From the NCBI GenBank assembly GCA_900095875.1, contig LT608311.1, forward strand, positions 2,140,774 through 2,204,773: a stretch of 64,000 nucleotides of DNA. Direction: 5' to 3'. A model generated the notes under the pieces. The model saw nothing but the letters and a program-made list of their open reading frames with translations. It did not search any database and had not been told where the DNA came from. Shown piece by piece: positions 53,332 through 61,265 of the stretch; the stretch's first letter is position 1; each line of letters starts with the position of its first letter. This DNA is from Caecibacter massiliensis (GTDB lineage Bacteria > Bacillota > Negativicutes > Veillonellales > Megasphaeraceae). Made by a program: the position numbers and the translations under genes.

Positions 53332-54128
53332 TGGAAACGGCAGCCTATAAACTGGCAGAGCTGAAAGCTATGCTGAAAGACGAAAGGACCGACATCCCGG
53401 CCCTACTGCAGGCTATGAAGGAAGACTCCCGCGTGTCCGTACAAAAAGAAGCCGCCGCCTTTATGCGCCGCAAAGTGCGGGAAGAAAAAGAACGGGAACG
53501 GCTGCTTTCTATGTATACCTACGAAACCAGATTTTATAATGAAAACATCTATCACGTGGCCGGCATTGACGAAGCGGGGCGGGGACCCGTCGCAGGACCG
53601 GTTATGATCGCTGCCGTCATCCTGCCTCCCTTCTGGGAATGTCCCGGCCTGAATGACAGCAAAAAAGTACCGCCGGCCAAACGGGAACGGCTCTACGACA
53701 AAATCATGGCCGAAGCCGTCGCCGTCTCGTGCATCGCCAAATCGGAAAAAGAAATCGATGACCTTGATATCTATCACGCGACCCAACAGGGCATGTACGA
53801 TGCCGTCCGGACCCTGTCCGTCCCGGCAGAAGCCGTCCTGGTCGATGCCATGCCTCTGCCGGCCCTTACGGTAACCCATCAGTCCCTGGTCCACGGCGAT
53901 GCCCTCAGCGCGTCTATTGCGGCGGCATCGATCATTGCCAAAGTGACCCGGGACCGGCTCATGGAACAGTACGATAAGACTTACCCGGAATACGGTTTTG
54001 CCGTGCACAAAGGCTATCTGACCAGACTACATAAAGAGGCCATCGAAACCTACGGGCCCTGCCCGATTCACCGGCGTAGTTTTGAACCCATACGGACGAT
54101 GACTCACTTTCACAGAGGAGATGAATGA
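53331..54128 (+). CDS. rnhB: Ribonuclease HII
   Basis: 265 residues. Removes ribonucleotides from DNA. The catalytic acids lie in HVAGIDEAGRGPVAGPVMIA (Asp, Glu at about 81-82), AVLVDAMPL and ASIIAKVTRDRLM with GFAVHKGYLT after it. It carries the 70-residue N-terminal helical extension seen in Firmicute RNase HII. It overlaps rbgA by one base and is followed after one base by the hydroxyacid dehydrogenase gene. Confidence 0.96.
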   Translation: METAAYKLAELKAMLKDERTDIPALLQAMKEDSRVSVQKEAAAFMRRKVREEKERERLLSMYTYETRFYNENIYHVAGIDEAGRGPVAGPVMIAAVILPPFWECPGLNDSKKVPPAKRERLYDKIMAEAVAVSCIAKSEKEIDDLDIYHATQQGMYDAVRTLSVPAEAVLVDAMPLPALTVTHQSLVHGDALSASIAAASIIAKVTRDRLMEQYDKTYPEYGFAVHKGYLTRLHKEAIETYGPCPIHRRSFEPIRTMTHFHRGDE

Positions 54129-54129
54129 T

Positions 54130-55032
54130 ATGAAACGAATCGGATTTATCGGACTGGGCATCATGGGTGTCCCCATGGTCCGCAACCTGTGCAAGGCAGG
54201 GATGGATGTCACAATCATAGACAATGGACACGGCAACCAGAAAGCCATAGCGGAACTAAAACAGCAAGGGGTCCACACGGCACTGACGGGCAGGGAAACG
54301 GCCCGGAATCAGGATGTGGTCATCACCATGCTCCCCAGCGGGCGCATTGTAAAAGATGTCCTCACCGGTCCCGACGGCGTACTGGCCGGCATCCGTCCCG
54401 GTACGGTCCTCATCGACTCCAGCTCGGTGGCTCCAGTCGAATCGCAGGAATTTGCCGCCCTGGCACAAAAAGCCGGCTGTCCCTTCCTCGATGCACCCGT
54501 AAGTGGTGGCGAACCCGGTGCCATAGCCGGCACGCTGGCTTTCATGATCGGCGGCGACGAAACGGTGGCAGAAGGGGTCCGGGACGTCTTTCTGGCCATG
54601 GGCTCATCGGCCGTCGTAACAGGACCTAACGGGGCCGGATCGGTGACGAAACTGTGCAATCAGATCATGTGTTTCATCAATATCGCTGCCGTCTCCGAAG
54701 CCCTGGTGCTGGCCCAGAAAGCCGGTGCAGATCCCAAGAAAGTCTATCAGGCCGTACGGGGCGGACTGGCTGGCAGTGCCATACTGGAACAAAAAGCAGC
54801 CCGTATCTATGGCCGCGATTTTGCTCCCGGAGGATTCCTGGAAAGTCAGATGAAAGATATCAATCACGTCATGGAAACGGCACAGGAACTGGACGTCCCC
54901 CTGCTGCTGGCACCAATCGTACAGCAGATTACCCAGAGCCTCATGCAGGAAGGCCGCGGCCGGGAAGACAACAGCTGCATGGTGACCTTCTATGAAAAAC
55001 TGGCCGGTATAACCGTACAGACAAAAGAATAA
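54130..55032 (+). CDS. Beta-hydroxyacid dehydrogenase (tartronate semialdehyde reductase-like)
   Basis: 300 residues. NAD(P)-binding RIGFIGLGIMGVPMVRNL, substrate motif FLDAPVSGGEPGAIAGTLAF, catalytic Lys in GAGSVTKLCNQIM and cofactor motif near APGGFLESQMKDINHV. This set belongs to 3-hydroxyisobutyrate/2-hydroxy-3-oxopropionate reductases; the tartronate semialdehyde assignment is only likely. Start 54130 has GAGGAG 9 bases before it; ATG 54121 touches that site. Last gene of the operon. Confidence 0.88.
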   Translation: MKRIGFIGLGIMGVPMVRNLCKAGMDVTIIDNGHGNQKAIAELKQQGVHTALTGRETARNQDVVITMLPSGRIVKDVLTGPDGVLAGIRPGTVLIDSSSVAPVESQEFAALAQKAGCPFLDAPVSGGEPGAIAGTLAFMIGGDETVAEGVRDVFLAMGSSAVVTGPNGAGSVTKLCNQIMCFINIAAVSEALVLAQKAGADPKKVYQAVRGGLAGSAILEQKAARIYGRDFAPGGFLESQMKDINHVMETAQELDVPLLLAPIVQQITQSLMQEGRGREDNSCMVTFYEKLAGITVQTKE

Positions 55033-55033
55033 G

Positions 55034-55096
55034 AAAAAGGGACTGGGCATGACAGCATACTTCTGTGAAATATGCGTTCTTATCCAGTCCCTTTTC
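55034..55096. terminator. Bidirectional terminator after the dehydrogenase
   Basis: AAAAAGGGACTGG ... CCAGTCCCTTTTCC with a long inner loop that itself pairs GCATA/TATGC. It serves the convergent kinase-like gene too. Confidence 0.75.
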
Positions 55097-55104
55097 CGTA
55101 ACAC

Positions 55105-55821
55105 TCAGGAAAGCCCCCGTATATACGCTTCAGCCTTGCTGACCGACACGACGTCGATCCAGCCGGTGCGCATCAAATGCCTGCAGATACCGAAAATCAT
55201 GCCATGACCGGCGATGAATTGCCGGAGCCTATTGAGCTGTCCGTTCCAGCCCGGAACAGAGCGATACCCCTCTATAGCTTGATCCAGCAGATTGTTTCCG
55301 GGCCATCCTTCACGGAAATAGCTGTGGATGAATAAAAACAGATCGAGGACGCGGCCATCGACGTGGAAGAATTTCATTTCATTTTCCCAGTCGAGAAAGG
55401 TAATCGAACGGGTAGCGGGATTCCATGCAATATCGCGCAGGGCGGGCCGGCCATGATGCAGTCCGTATGAATGGAGCTGGGCCAGGGCCACTCCTGCCTT
55501 GTGATAGGCTTCGGCCGCGTCCTGCGGATATTCCTTTACGATGCGCTGCAGCGGCCGGCCGCTGGCTTTCATGACGAAATAATCGGGACCCAGGAAGACG
55601 ATGGCCGGCGCCAGAGGAATCCGGCTGTTCACCAGTCCGATTTTATAGACCTCCGTCAGATAGGCCGTGTGCGCGTTCTGCTTGGCAAAGCGGTTGCGCC
55701 CGTTGGACAGGCTGCGCTTGATAAAATACGATGTATCCTGATAGGTAAAAGACAGAACCCTCTTCTTCGGCTGTTCATCCATGGCCATACGGGCAGCTTT
55801 TTCCATTTCCCTGTCATACAT
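55105..55821 (-). CDS. Kinase-like protein of the LPS-core/aminoglycoside kinase fold
   Basis: 238 residues. An N-lobe Lys region (TSYFIKRSLSNGRNRFAKQN), catalytic-loop-like LHHGRPALRDIAWN (HGxxxxxD-N) and metal-binding TFLDWENEMKF are arranged as in small LPS sugar kinases and choline/aminoglycoside kinases. It may phosphorylate a sugar of the outer-membrane lipopolysaccharide, consistent with a Negativicute, but other substrates are possible. GGAGGT lies 6 bases before ATG 55821. Confidence 0.7.
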   Translation of the reverse strand: MYDREMEKAARMAMDEQPKKRVLSFTYQDTSYFIKRSLSNGRNRFAKQNAHTAYLTEVYKIGLVNSRIPLAPAIVFLGPDYFVMKASGRPLQRIVKEYPQDAAEAYHKAGVALAQLHSYGLHHGRPALRDIAWNPATRSITFLDWENEMKFFHVDGRVLDLFLFIHSYFREGWPGNNLLDQAIEGYRSVPGWNGQLNRLRQFIAGHGMIFGICRHLMRTGWIDVVSVSKAEAYIRGLS

Positions 55822-55959
55822 AGTGGTACCTCCATCCCAAAAAAGAGAACTGTATCTATTTTACATGATTTTTATAAAGAAGCAAGGAACCGGTCAGATT
55901 TTTCTATCGATTTCCGGGATAGTGTAACATAGTTCTAAGTGAGACTTGCCAGAAAGAAG

Positions 55960-56009
55960 ACCCTGATAATAATGATAGGTCATTGCACCGATTTCATTAT
56001 TATCAGGGT
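55960..56009. repeat. 16-bp perfect inverted repeat before the CRISPR region
   Basis: ACCCTGATAATAATGA at 55960-55975 and its exact complement at 55994-56009, with an 18-base loop and TTTTC after the right arm. It could be a plus-strand terminator without an evident gene, or a remnant of a mobile element. Confidence 0.6.
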
Positions 56010-56014
56010 TTTCT

Positions 56015-56205
56015 ATGAAAACTATTGTAGCAGAAATCACCCAAGCAATAAAAAATTCAGGTATAGTTATTGAACGGGATATGGCTATGAGACATTTCAG
56101 AAACTGGCAGCAGGGGGCAAATGGCATGAGCACCAGCGGGATGTATATCATGCATACCGCAAGGTGAAAGAACGGCTGCATTTTACCGCACCAAAGGTAA
56201 AGTGA
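56015..56205 (+). pseudogene. Possible frameshifted gene remnant
   Basis: ATG 56015 opens MKTIVAEITQAIKNSGIVIE and then runs into less protein-like sequence (stop after 50 residues). Shifting frame near 56076 gives GYETFQKLAAGGKWHEHQRD then VYHAYRKVKERLHFT and a stop at 56205, which reads like a real C-terminus. A one-base indel would join them into about 63 residues. No family is recognised. Confidence 0.35.
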
Positions 56206-56209
56206 TGAA

Positions 56210-56378
56210 GCGAGTCCCTATATAGCTTCATAAAGGCGTGCATTAAAGGAAAGACTGAAAACTTCTTGACACTAACCTTGTAAATCAAGGCTTTTGACAA
56301 GCGTATAAAATTTTGGTTAAATAAGAGTAACTTGATGCAAGCTTAGATAGAATCAGGATATTCGCACAAAAGAATACT
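56210..56378 (+). promoter_or_regulatory. CRISPR leader with promoter
   Basis: AT-rich stretch before the first repeat. Promoter candidate TTGACA (56294-56299), 17-bp spacer, TTAAAT (56317-56322). An IHF-like core AATCAA-GGCT-TTT at 56283-56295 (one mismatch to WATCAANNNNTTR) lies 83 bases before repeat 1; IHF bends the leader during spacer uptake in type I-F of proteobacteria. Confidence 0.6.
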
Positions 56379-56586
56379 GTTAACTGCCGCACAGGCAGCT
56401 TAGAAAGTGGAGCCGGGCGAACTTACGCAGACCGGGCGGTTAACTGCCGCACAGGCAGCTTAGAAACGGACCACTACACGTGGAAAGGAATCGAATGTGT
56501 TAACTGCCGCACAGGCAGCTTAGAAATTAATATTTTTTTTAATAAAGTCATCATACAAGTTAACTGCCGCACAGGCAGCTTAGAAA
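56379..56586 (+). CRISPR. Type I-F CRISPR array, four repeats and three spacers
   Basis: Four identical 28-bp repeats at 56379, 56439, 56499 and 56559, starting GTTAACTGCCGCACAGG and ending CAGCTTAGAAA, with a constant 60-bp period and 32-bp spacers. The repeat holds the Cas6f hairpin CTGCC-GCACA-GGCAG; cleavage after it gives the 8-nt handle CTTAGAAA, fixing transcription as left to right. Even the last repeat is intact. Spacer 3 (from 56527) is AT-rich with an 8-T run, spacers 1 and 2 are GC-richer. Confidence 0.98.
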
Positions 56587-56740
56587 GTTATCGATGGCAA
56601 TTAATTTTGTGCTATTGCGAACCAAGTTTTGTATGGTAGGGGCGTGCCTGCTATGGTCATGTGGAAATACCCTAGGACGTGTTATCTGGGACAGTTCCTA
56701 TGCACAAGGATACTGGCTGTGTGTGATTTTTATGGCACTT

Positions 56741-56768
56741 TTGAAATGTAATGAACGAATTATTATAC
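56741..56768 (+). promoter_or_regulatory. Possible cas1 promoter
   Basis: TTGAAA, 16-bp spacer, TTATAC, about 20 bases before the cas1 start. Weak; cas1 may also be read from the array transcript. Confidence 0.4.
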
Positions 56769-56788
56769 GAAATGATGAAGGTGATGTC

Positions 56789-57766
56789 ATGACAAAAGCA
56801 GAAATTGAAGCATCGAGTTTAAAAGTTATTCTACATTCCAAAAGGGCCAATATCTATTACCTGGAAAAGTGCCGAGTCATGCAGAAAGATGGGCGCGTGC
56901 TTTATCTGACGGAAGGTAAGCGCGAAAATCAGTACTGGAATATACCGATTGCCAATACGACGGTGCTGCTGTTGGGAACAGGTACATCCATTACGCAGGC
57001 CGCTATGCGGATGTTAGCTATGGCGGGCGTCATGGTCGGGTTTTGTGGCAATGGGGGAACGCCGTTGCTTTCCGGTGTGGAAATCGAATGGCTCAGTCCT
57101 CAGAGCGAATACCGGCCAACGGAATATGTGCAGGGATGGCTGTCCTTTTGGTTCCAGGCAGAGAAGCGGTTAGCGGCAGCGAAAGAGTTCCAATTGAAGC
57201 GATGCCAGTTCATCGAGCGGGTTTGGCAGAAGGACCGGGAATTGCAGAGCTGGGGTTTTTATGCGGATGACGATGAAATCGAATCAGCCATGCATCGATT
57301 CCATCGGGTGATTCGACAATCTGTGAATATCCAACAGCTGCTGGCAGGCGAGGCAGTCTTTACGAAAGCGCTTTATAAATATGCGAGTGGATGTGTCAAT
57401 AGGACGGATTTTGTTCGCCTTCATGATGCCCCTGCTGGTGACAAGGCCAATATCTTCCTGAATCATGGTAATTACTTGGCCTATGGCTTGGCTGCGGTCA
57501 CCCTATGGGTCCTGGGGATACCGCATGGCTTTGCCGTCATGCACGGGAAGACGCGGCGCGGTGCCTTGGTCTTCGATGTTGCAGATCTCGTAAAAGATGC
57601 CATTGTCCTGCCGGGCGCATTCATCTGCGCCGAAGATGATCTTCGAGATCAGGAATTTCGTTCGTATTGCCTGCAGAAATTCACGGAACACAAGGTTCTT
57701 GACTTTTTGTTTGACGAAGTGAAGCGCGTAAGTCAGCTGTGGGGAAAGGAGGGACCTGTATCATGA
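56789..57766 (+). CDS. cas1: CRISPR integrase Cas1 (type I-F)
   Basis: 325 residues. Integrates new spacers together with Cas2. The N-terminal SSLKVILHSKRANIYYLEKC, the central TSITQAAMRMLAMAGVMVGF and the metal-binding residues in the C-terminal helical part (His in FAVMHGKTRRGALVFDVADL with the Asp after it) match Cas1f. The frame is open from 56594 but start 56789 has AAGGTGAT before it and gives normal length. It overlaps cas2-3 by 4 bp. Codons are more AT-rich than in genes left of 55.8 kb. Confidence 0.95.
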   Translation: MTKAEIEASSLKVILHSKRANIYYLEKCRVMQKDGRVLYLTEGKRENQYWNIPIANTTVLLLGTGTSITQAAMRMLAMAGVMVGFCGNGGTPLLSGVEIEWLSPQSEYRPTEYVQGWLSFWFQAEKRLAAAKEFQLKRCQFIERVWQKDRELQSWGFYADDDEIESAMHRFHRVIRQSVNIQQLLAGEAVFTKALYKYASGCVNRTDFVRLHDAPAGDKANIFLNHGNYLAYGLAAVTLWVLGIPHGFAVMHGKTRRGALVFDVADLVKDAIVLPGAFICAEDDLRDQEFRSYCLQKFTEHKVLDFLFDEVKRVSQLWGKEGPVS

Positions 57767-60700
57767 TGGTACTGTTTACTAGCCGCAGTGAAAAGAAAGC
57801 CTTGTTGACGGTTCGCCGTATATTGGATCAATTTGCAGACCGCATCGGCAATGATACGTGGCAGACCATTATGACCCAGGAAGGCGTACAGGAAGTCAGG
57901 ACGCTCTTGCGCCGGAGTGCGACGAAAAGTACGGCAGTGTCTTGTCGATGGATTCGTTCGCGCAATCGCAGCCAGCTTCTCTGGGTAGTAGGGAACCGCG
58001 ATAAATTCAATGAAGATGGAATGGTGCCTGTCAATACAACGCGAAAAAATATCCTGCACAAGGAATGGGAAGGCGGTTGGCCGTATTTGTCTGTGCTCAA
58101 AGCACTGGTATCTGTGGCAGCACTTTTTCACGATTGGGGCAAAGCCTCGGATCACTTCCAGCAAAAACTGCGGTCGTCATCGATGGAGAAAGACCCGTAT
58201 CGTCATGAGTGGGTTTCTTGTCAATTGTTAGCAGCTATAGCAAATATCAGTGGAGACACGCAGAATGAAGATGCCTGGATACGCCTTTTTTTGGAGGGAA
58301 AGCTGAAAAAGACGACCTTGAAGAATGAGATAAAGAAACAGGGCGAACAGGCACATTCATTGCCGAGTATGCCGCCCATCATGCGCATGATTGCTTGGCT
58401 CATCTTGTCTCATCACCGTATGCCCGTGACGCGGAATGATATGGAGTGTAAAATGTGTGCAGAGAAGCCGCCCCTGTCGCTGGAAGGGCTTTTTTCGGCC
58501 GTCAAAGCTGGATGGGGGTATGAAGGCGTCGTTCCAGAAAAGAGAAATCCCTGTTTTTCCTTTTCGAAAGGGTTCTTGCTGGATGATGATGATTGGAATA
58601 AAGCGGTCAAAAAGTGGCTGGCACGGCTGCTTCGGGAAAAAGCACAGTTGCAGCAGCTATGCTCGGAAGCGAACTCAGCTCTGCGTCCACTTCTTTTATA
58701 TGCGCGGGAAGCCTTGATGCTGGCAGATCATTTCGTCTCTTCCCAGAAGTGTCAGACAGATGTACCGGTCGATGAGCAGAAGAAGGTTTTATATGCCAAT
58801 ACGGATGGAGATAAGCTCTGTGATAAACTATCCTCCCATTTGATTCGGGTGGCTGCGCAAGCTGTCAATATCGCGCACCAGTTGCCACTCTTTGCCAGTG
58901 AGATGGATGTGGCTGATACCGTGCGCTTCACACCTGCGAAGGCACCCTATCAGTGGCAGGACAAGGCAGTCCGCAAAATCCAATCGACCAAACAGGATGG
59001 GATGGAACAAGCTTGGTTTATCTTGAATATGGCAAGTACAGGCTGCGGCAAGACCACTGCCAATGCCAAATTGATGCAGGTCTTGTCACCAGATGGCAAG
59101 ACCATGCGATATACGTTAGCCCTGGGGCTGCGCTCGTTGACACTCCAGACGGGGAGTGAATATCGGGAACGTATGCATTTGACAAAAGATGAATTGGCCG
59201 TAATCATTGGGTCTCAGGCCATTGCAGAACTGTATCACCAGAAACAGAAAGTGGATGATGCGGATCCGGGGAAAGAATCATCTCGTTGCGAAATCGGCGG
59301 CTCTGGGGAAGAAGAACTTCTGGAAGACATGATTTCTTTTGAAGATAATTTCACGCATGAGCAGTTGAAGTATCTGGATATTTACCTGGATGGGCGTAAG
59401 AATCCGCAGGCGAAGAAAAATGGTGCTTTCCTGTTCAAACCCATACTGGTTGCAACCATCGATCAGATTATCCGTGCGACAGAGGTGACGCGCGGCGGAA
59501 AAGGCTTGCTGCCCTTCCTTCGTATGATGTCATCGGATCTCGTCATCGATGAAGTCGATGATTTCTCGCCGGAAGATTTGACAGCCGTCGCCCGGCTTGT
59601 CCATTTAGCGGGCATGCTCGGACGCAATGTCATCCTGTCTTCTGCAACGATTCCACCGGACTTGGCACAAGGGCTGTATCAAGCCTACCAGGATGGCCTG
59701 TGCAGCTACAATGCATTCTCGAATCACGCCAAGACGATGAACGCTGTCTGGGTCGATGAATTCCGTTCTGCATCCGCTGTGATACCACTGCAGCAGTCAA
59801 AGCAGTACGGGCTTGCTCATGAGAAATTTGTTGAGCAACGCGTCAAAAATTTACAGATGCAGGTCGTAAAGCGGAAGGCGTTCGTGATTCCTTGCCAGCC
59901 GCAGACAACGAAAGAAACATCATGGCAATTGTATGTTGCAGCAGCTAAGCAAGCCGTCCTGCAACTGCATGACGCTCATCATGTAGTAGATGAGAAGACG
60001 GGCAAGGAAGTATCTTTTGGTCTCATGCGATTTGCGAATATCAATCCATGTGTTAATATGACACTTTCCCTGTTGTCGGCTGATTGGCCGGAGGATACAG
60101 CGGTTTTCATTATGTGTTATCATAGTCGCCAGGTTTTGCTGCTTCGCCATGAGCAGGAAGTGTATCTTGACCATGTCTTGCGCCGCAAGCAAGAACGCGG
60201 CGCAAAGGTGGCATTTCAAGATGTTGTCCTTCGCCGCCATTTGGACCATGGCCAGATGAAGCGGTGTATTTTCTTGGTGGTGGCTACTCCAGTAGAAGAA
60301 ATCGGACGCGACCATGATTTTGATTGGGCTGTCGTAGAACCCTCTTCATATCGCTCGATTATTCAGCTGGCAGGGCGCGTCCATCGTCACCGCCCGTGTC
60401 TGCAAGATGTATCGGTCCCGAATATCGGTGTCATGGAATTTAATTGGAGGGGGATGGTCGATTCTGGAAGGAACGCTGTCTTTTGCAGACCGGGCTTCGA
60501 AAAAAATCCGGATTATTTGTTGGATAGTCATGATATGAACGATCTGATTCCAGCCGATAATTGGAACGATATCGATGCCATTCCCCGTGTACAGATTCCA
60601 AAACCGCTTCGTCCACATGCGAGGCTGATCGATTTGGAGCATCAGAGACTGGCGGACTGGCGTAGTCTCGATGACGAATATCCGGATACAGTGGGTGGTT

Positions 60701-61125
60701 GGCAGCAGGCTGGCTGGTGGATGACGGGTCAACCACAGTATCTGTGCCCGTTCCGTGCAGGGATTCCTGATAGAGACCTGTGCTATCGATACGATGCGAG
60801 CAAGGGAATGCTGGGCTTTTACGAAAGAAACAGCGGCGAATACGTGCCTTGTGGGGATATGTACAATTTGAAACCATATCCCAAGGAGAAACTGGATGCG
60901 CATAGGGAACGCTTTTGGTTGCCACGTGATTATATGGCGTCGCTTCAGAATCAAGTTGCCAGAAAATCGTATTCTGATGAAGAAGAAGGAGAGGGACTGC
61001 AGCGGATATCAGAACGATACGGTCAGCTGGCTCTTCCGGCCTATGCAGATGAATCCGGCAGGACATACTGGTATGATGACCAGCTTGGAGCGTTCCATAC
61101 CTTATTGAATGAAAGAAAGGGATAG
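57763..61125 (+). CDS. cas3: Cas2-Cas3 fusion nuclease-helicase (type I-F)
   Basis: 1120 residues. N-terminal Cas2-like domain (about 1-95) fused to Cas3, the hallmark of type I-F. HD nuclease motif LFHDWGKASDHFQQKL at about 120; helicase Walker A MASTGCGKTTANAKLM at about 422; LVIDEVDDFSPEDL at about 593 (DEVD instead of DEAH); SSATIPPDLA at about 625; motif VI QLAGRVHRHRP at about 870; C-terminal domain to the end. It degrades DNA opened by the Csy complex and helps Cas1 in spacer uptake. GGAGGGACC precedes ATG 57763. The stop codon overlaps the -35 of the small RNA promoter downstream. Confidence 0.97.
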   Translation: MMVLFTSRSEKKALLTVRRILDQFADRIGNDTWQTIMTQEGVQEVRTLLRRSATKSTAVSCRWIRSRNRSQLLWVVGNRDKFNEDGMVPVNTTRKNILHKEWEGGWPYLSVLKALVSVAALFHDWGKASDHFQQKLRSSSMEKDPYRHEWVSCQLLAAIANISGDTQNEDAWIRLFLEGKLKKTTLKNEIKKQGEQAHSLPSMPPIMRMIAWLILSHHRMPVTRNDMECKMCAEKPPLSLEGLFSAVKAGWGYEGVVPEKRNPCFSFSKGFLLDDDDWNKAVKKWLARLLREKAQLQQLCSEANSALRPLLLYAREALMLADHFVSSQKCQTDVPVDEQKKVLYANTDGDKLCDKLSSHLIRVAAQAVNIAHQLPLFASEMDVADTVRFTPAKAPYQWQDKAVRKIQSTKQDGMEQAWFILNMASTGCGKTTANAKLMQVLSPDGKTMRYTLALGLRSLTLQTGSEYRERMHLTKDELAVIIGSQAIAELYHQKQKVDDADPGKESSRCEIGGSGEEELLEDMISFEDNFTHEQLKYLDIYLDGRKNPQAKKNGAFLFKPILVATIDQIIRATEVTRGGKGLLPFLRMMSSDLVIDEVDDFSPEDLTAVARLVHLAGMLGRNVILSSATIPPDLAQGLYQAYQDGLCSYNAFSNHAKTMNAVWVDEFRSASAVIPLQQSKQYGLAHEKFVEQRVKNLQMQVVKRKAFVIPCQPQTTKETSWQLYVAAAKQAVLQLHDAHHVVDEKTGKEVSFGLMRFANINPCVNMTLSLLSADWPEDTAVFIMCYHSRQVLLLRHEQEVYLDHVLRRKQERGAKVAFQDVVLRRHLDHGQMKRCIFLVVATPVEEIGRDHDFDWAVVEPSSYRSIIQLAGRVHRHRPCLQDVSVPNIGVMEFNWRGMVDSGRNAVFCRPGFEKNPDYLLDSHDMNDLIPADNWNDIDAIPRVQIPKPLRPHARLIDLEHQRLADWRSLDDEYPDTVGGWQQAGWWMTGQPQYLCPFRAGIPDRDLCYRYDASKGMLGFYERNSGEYVPCGDMYNLKPYPKEKLDAHRERFWLPRDYMASLQNQVARKSYSDEEEGEGLQRISERYGQLALPAYADESGRTYWYDDQLGAFHTLLNERKG

Positions 61126-61151
61126 TCAGTCGAATCTGTTTCTGCTATAAT
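61123..61151 (+). promoter_or_regulatory. Promoter of the crRNA-like RNA
   Basis: TAGTCA (4 of 6 of the -35 consensus), 17-bp spacer, TGCTATAAT with a perfect extended -10 (TATAAT at 61146-61151). Expected start at about 61158, just before the first degenerate repeat. Confidence 0.65.
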
Positions 61152-61160
61152 GAATTTGAT

Positions 61161-61188
61161 AATATCTGCCGCACAGGCAGCTTAGTAA
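61161..61188 (+). repeat. Degenerate CRISPR repeat 1
   Basis: Matches the array repeat over CTGCCGCACAGGCAGCTTAG exactly (20 bases); the 5' five bases (AATAT for GTTAA) and the handle (CTTAGTAA for CTTAGAAA) differ. Confidence 0.95.
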
Positions 61189-61209
61189 ATATTTAAATCC
61201 TGAGGAAGC

Positions 61210-61237
61210 ATAATCTGCCGTATAGGCAGCTCATATG
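61210..61237 (+). repeat. Degenerate CRISPR repeat 2
   Basis: Hairpin CTGCC-GTATA-GGCAG is intact, with the GTATA loop seen in Pseudomonas I-F repeats; the 3' part (CTCATATG) no longer resembles a handle. It would form the 3' end of the crRNA-like RNA. Confidence 0.9.
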
Positions 61238-61265
61238 ATTTTTCTTTAGGATTGTATTAATAAAT

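Larger units (their letters stand above)
61158..61245 (+). ncRNA. CRISPR-repeat-flanked crRNA-like regulatory RNA (CreR-like)
   Basis: Two degenerate repeats (61161-61188 and 61210-61237) flank a 21-nt spacer at 61189-61209 that starts ATATTTAAATCCTGAGGAA. Both keep perfect Cas6f stems (CTGCC ... GGCAG) with different loops (GCACA, GTATA). Processing would leave handle CTTAGTAA instead of CTTAGAAA. The last hairpin is followed by TTTTTCTTT, a likely terminator. The spacer matches the csy1 promoter next door (61268-61288) with a CC PAM. The type of RNA is inferred; expression is not shown by sequence. Confidence 0.75.

Noticed and set aside
55894-56181. 95-residue minus-strand frame beside the kinase gene
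   Set aside because: Spans the inverted repeat and has no ribosome site; hydrophobic content looks accidental.
56594-56788. In-frame 65-residue N-terminal extension of cas1
   Set aside because: No ribosome site, contains promoter-like sequence, and normal Cas1f length is reached from 56789.
61141-61245. Second ordinary CRISPR array in the cas3-csy1 gap
   Set aside because: Repeats are degenerate, the spacer is 21 nt rather than 32, and it matches the neighbouring promoter; a regulatory RNA explains it better.
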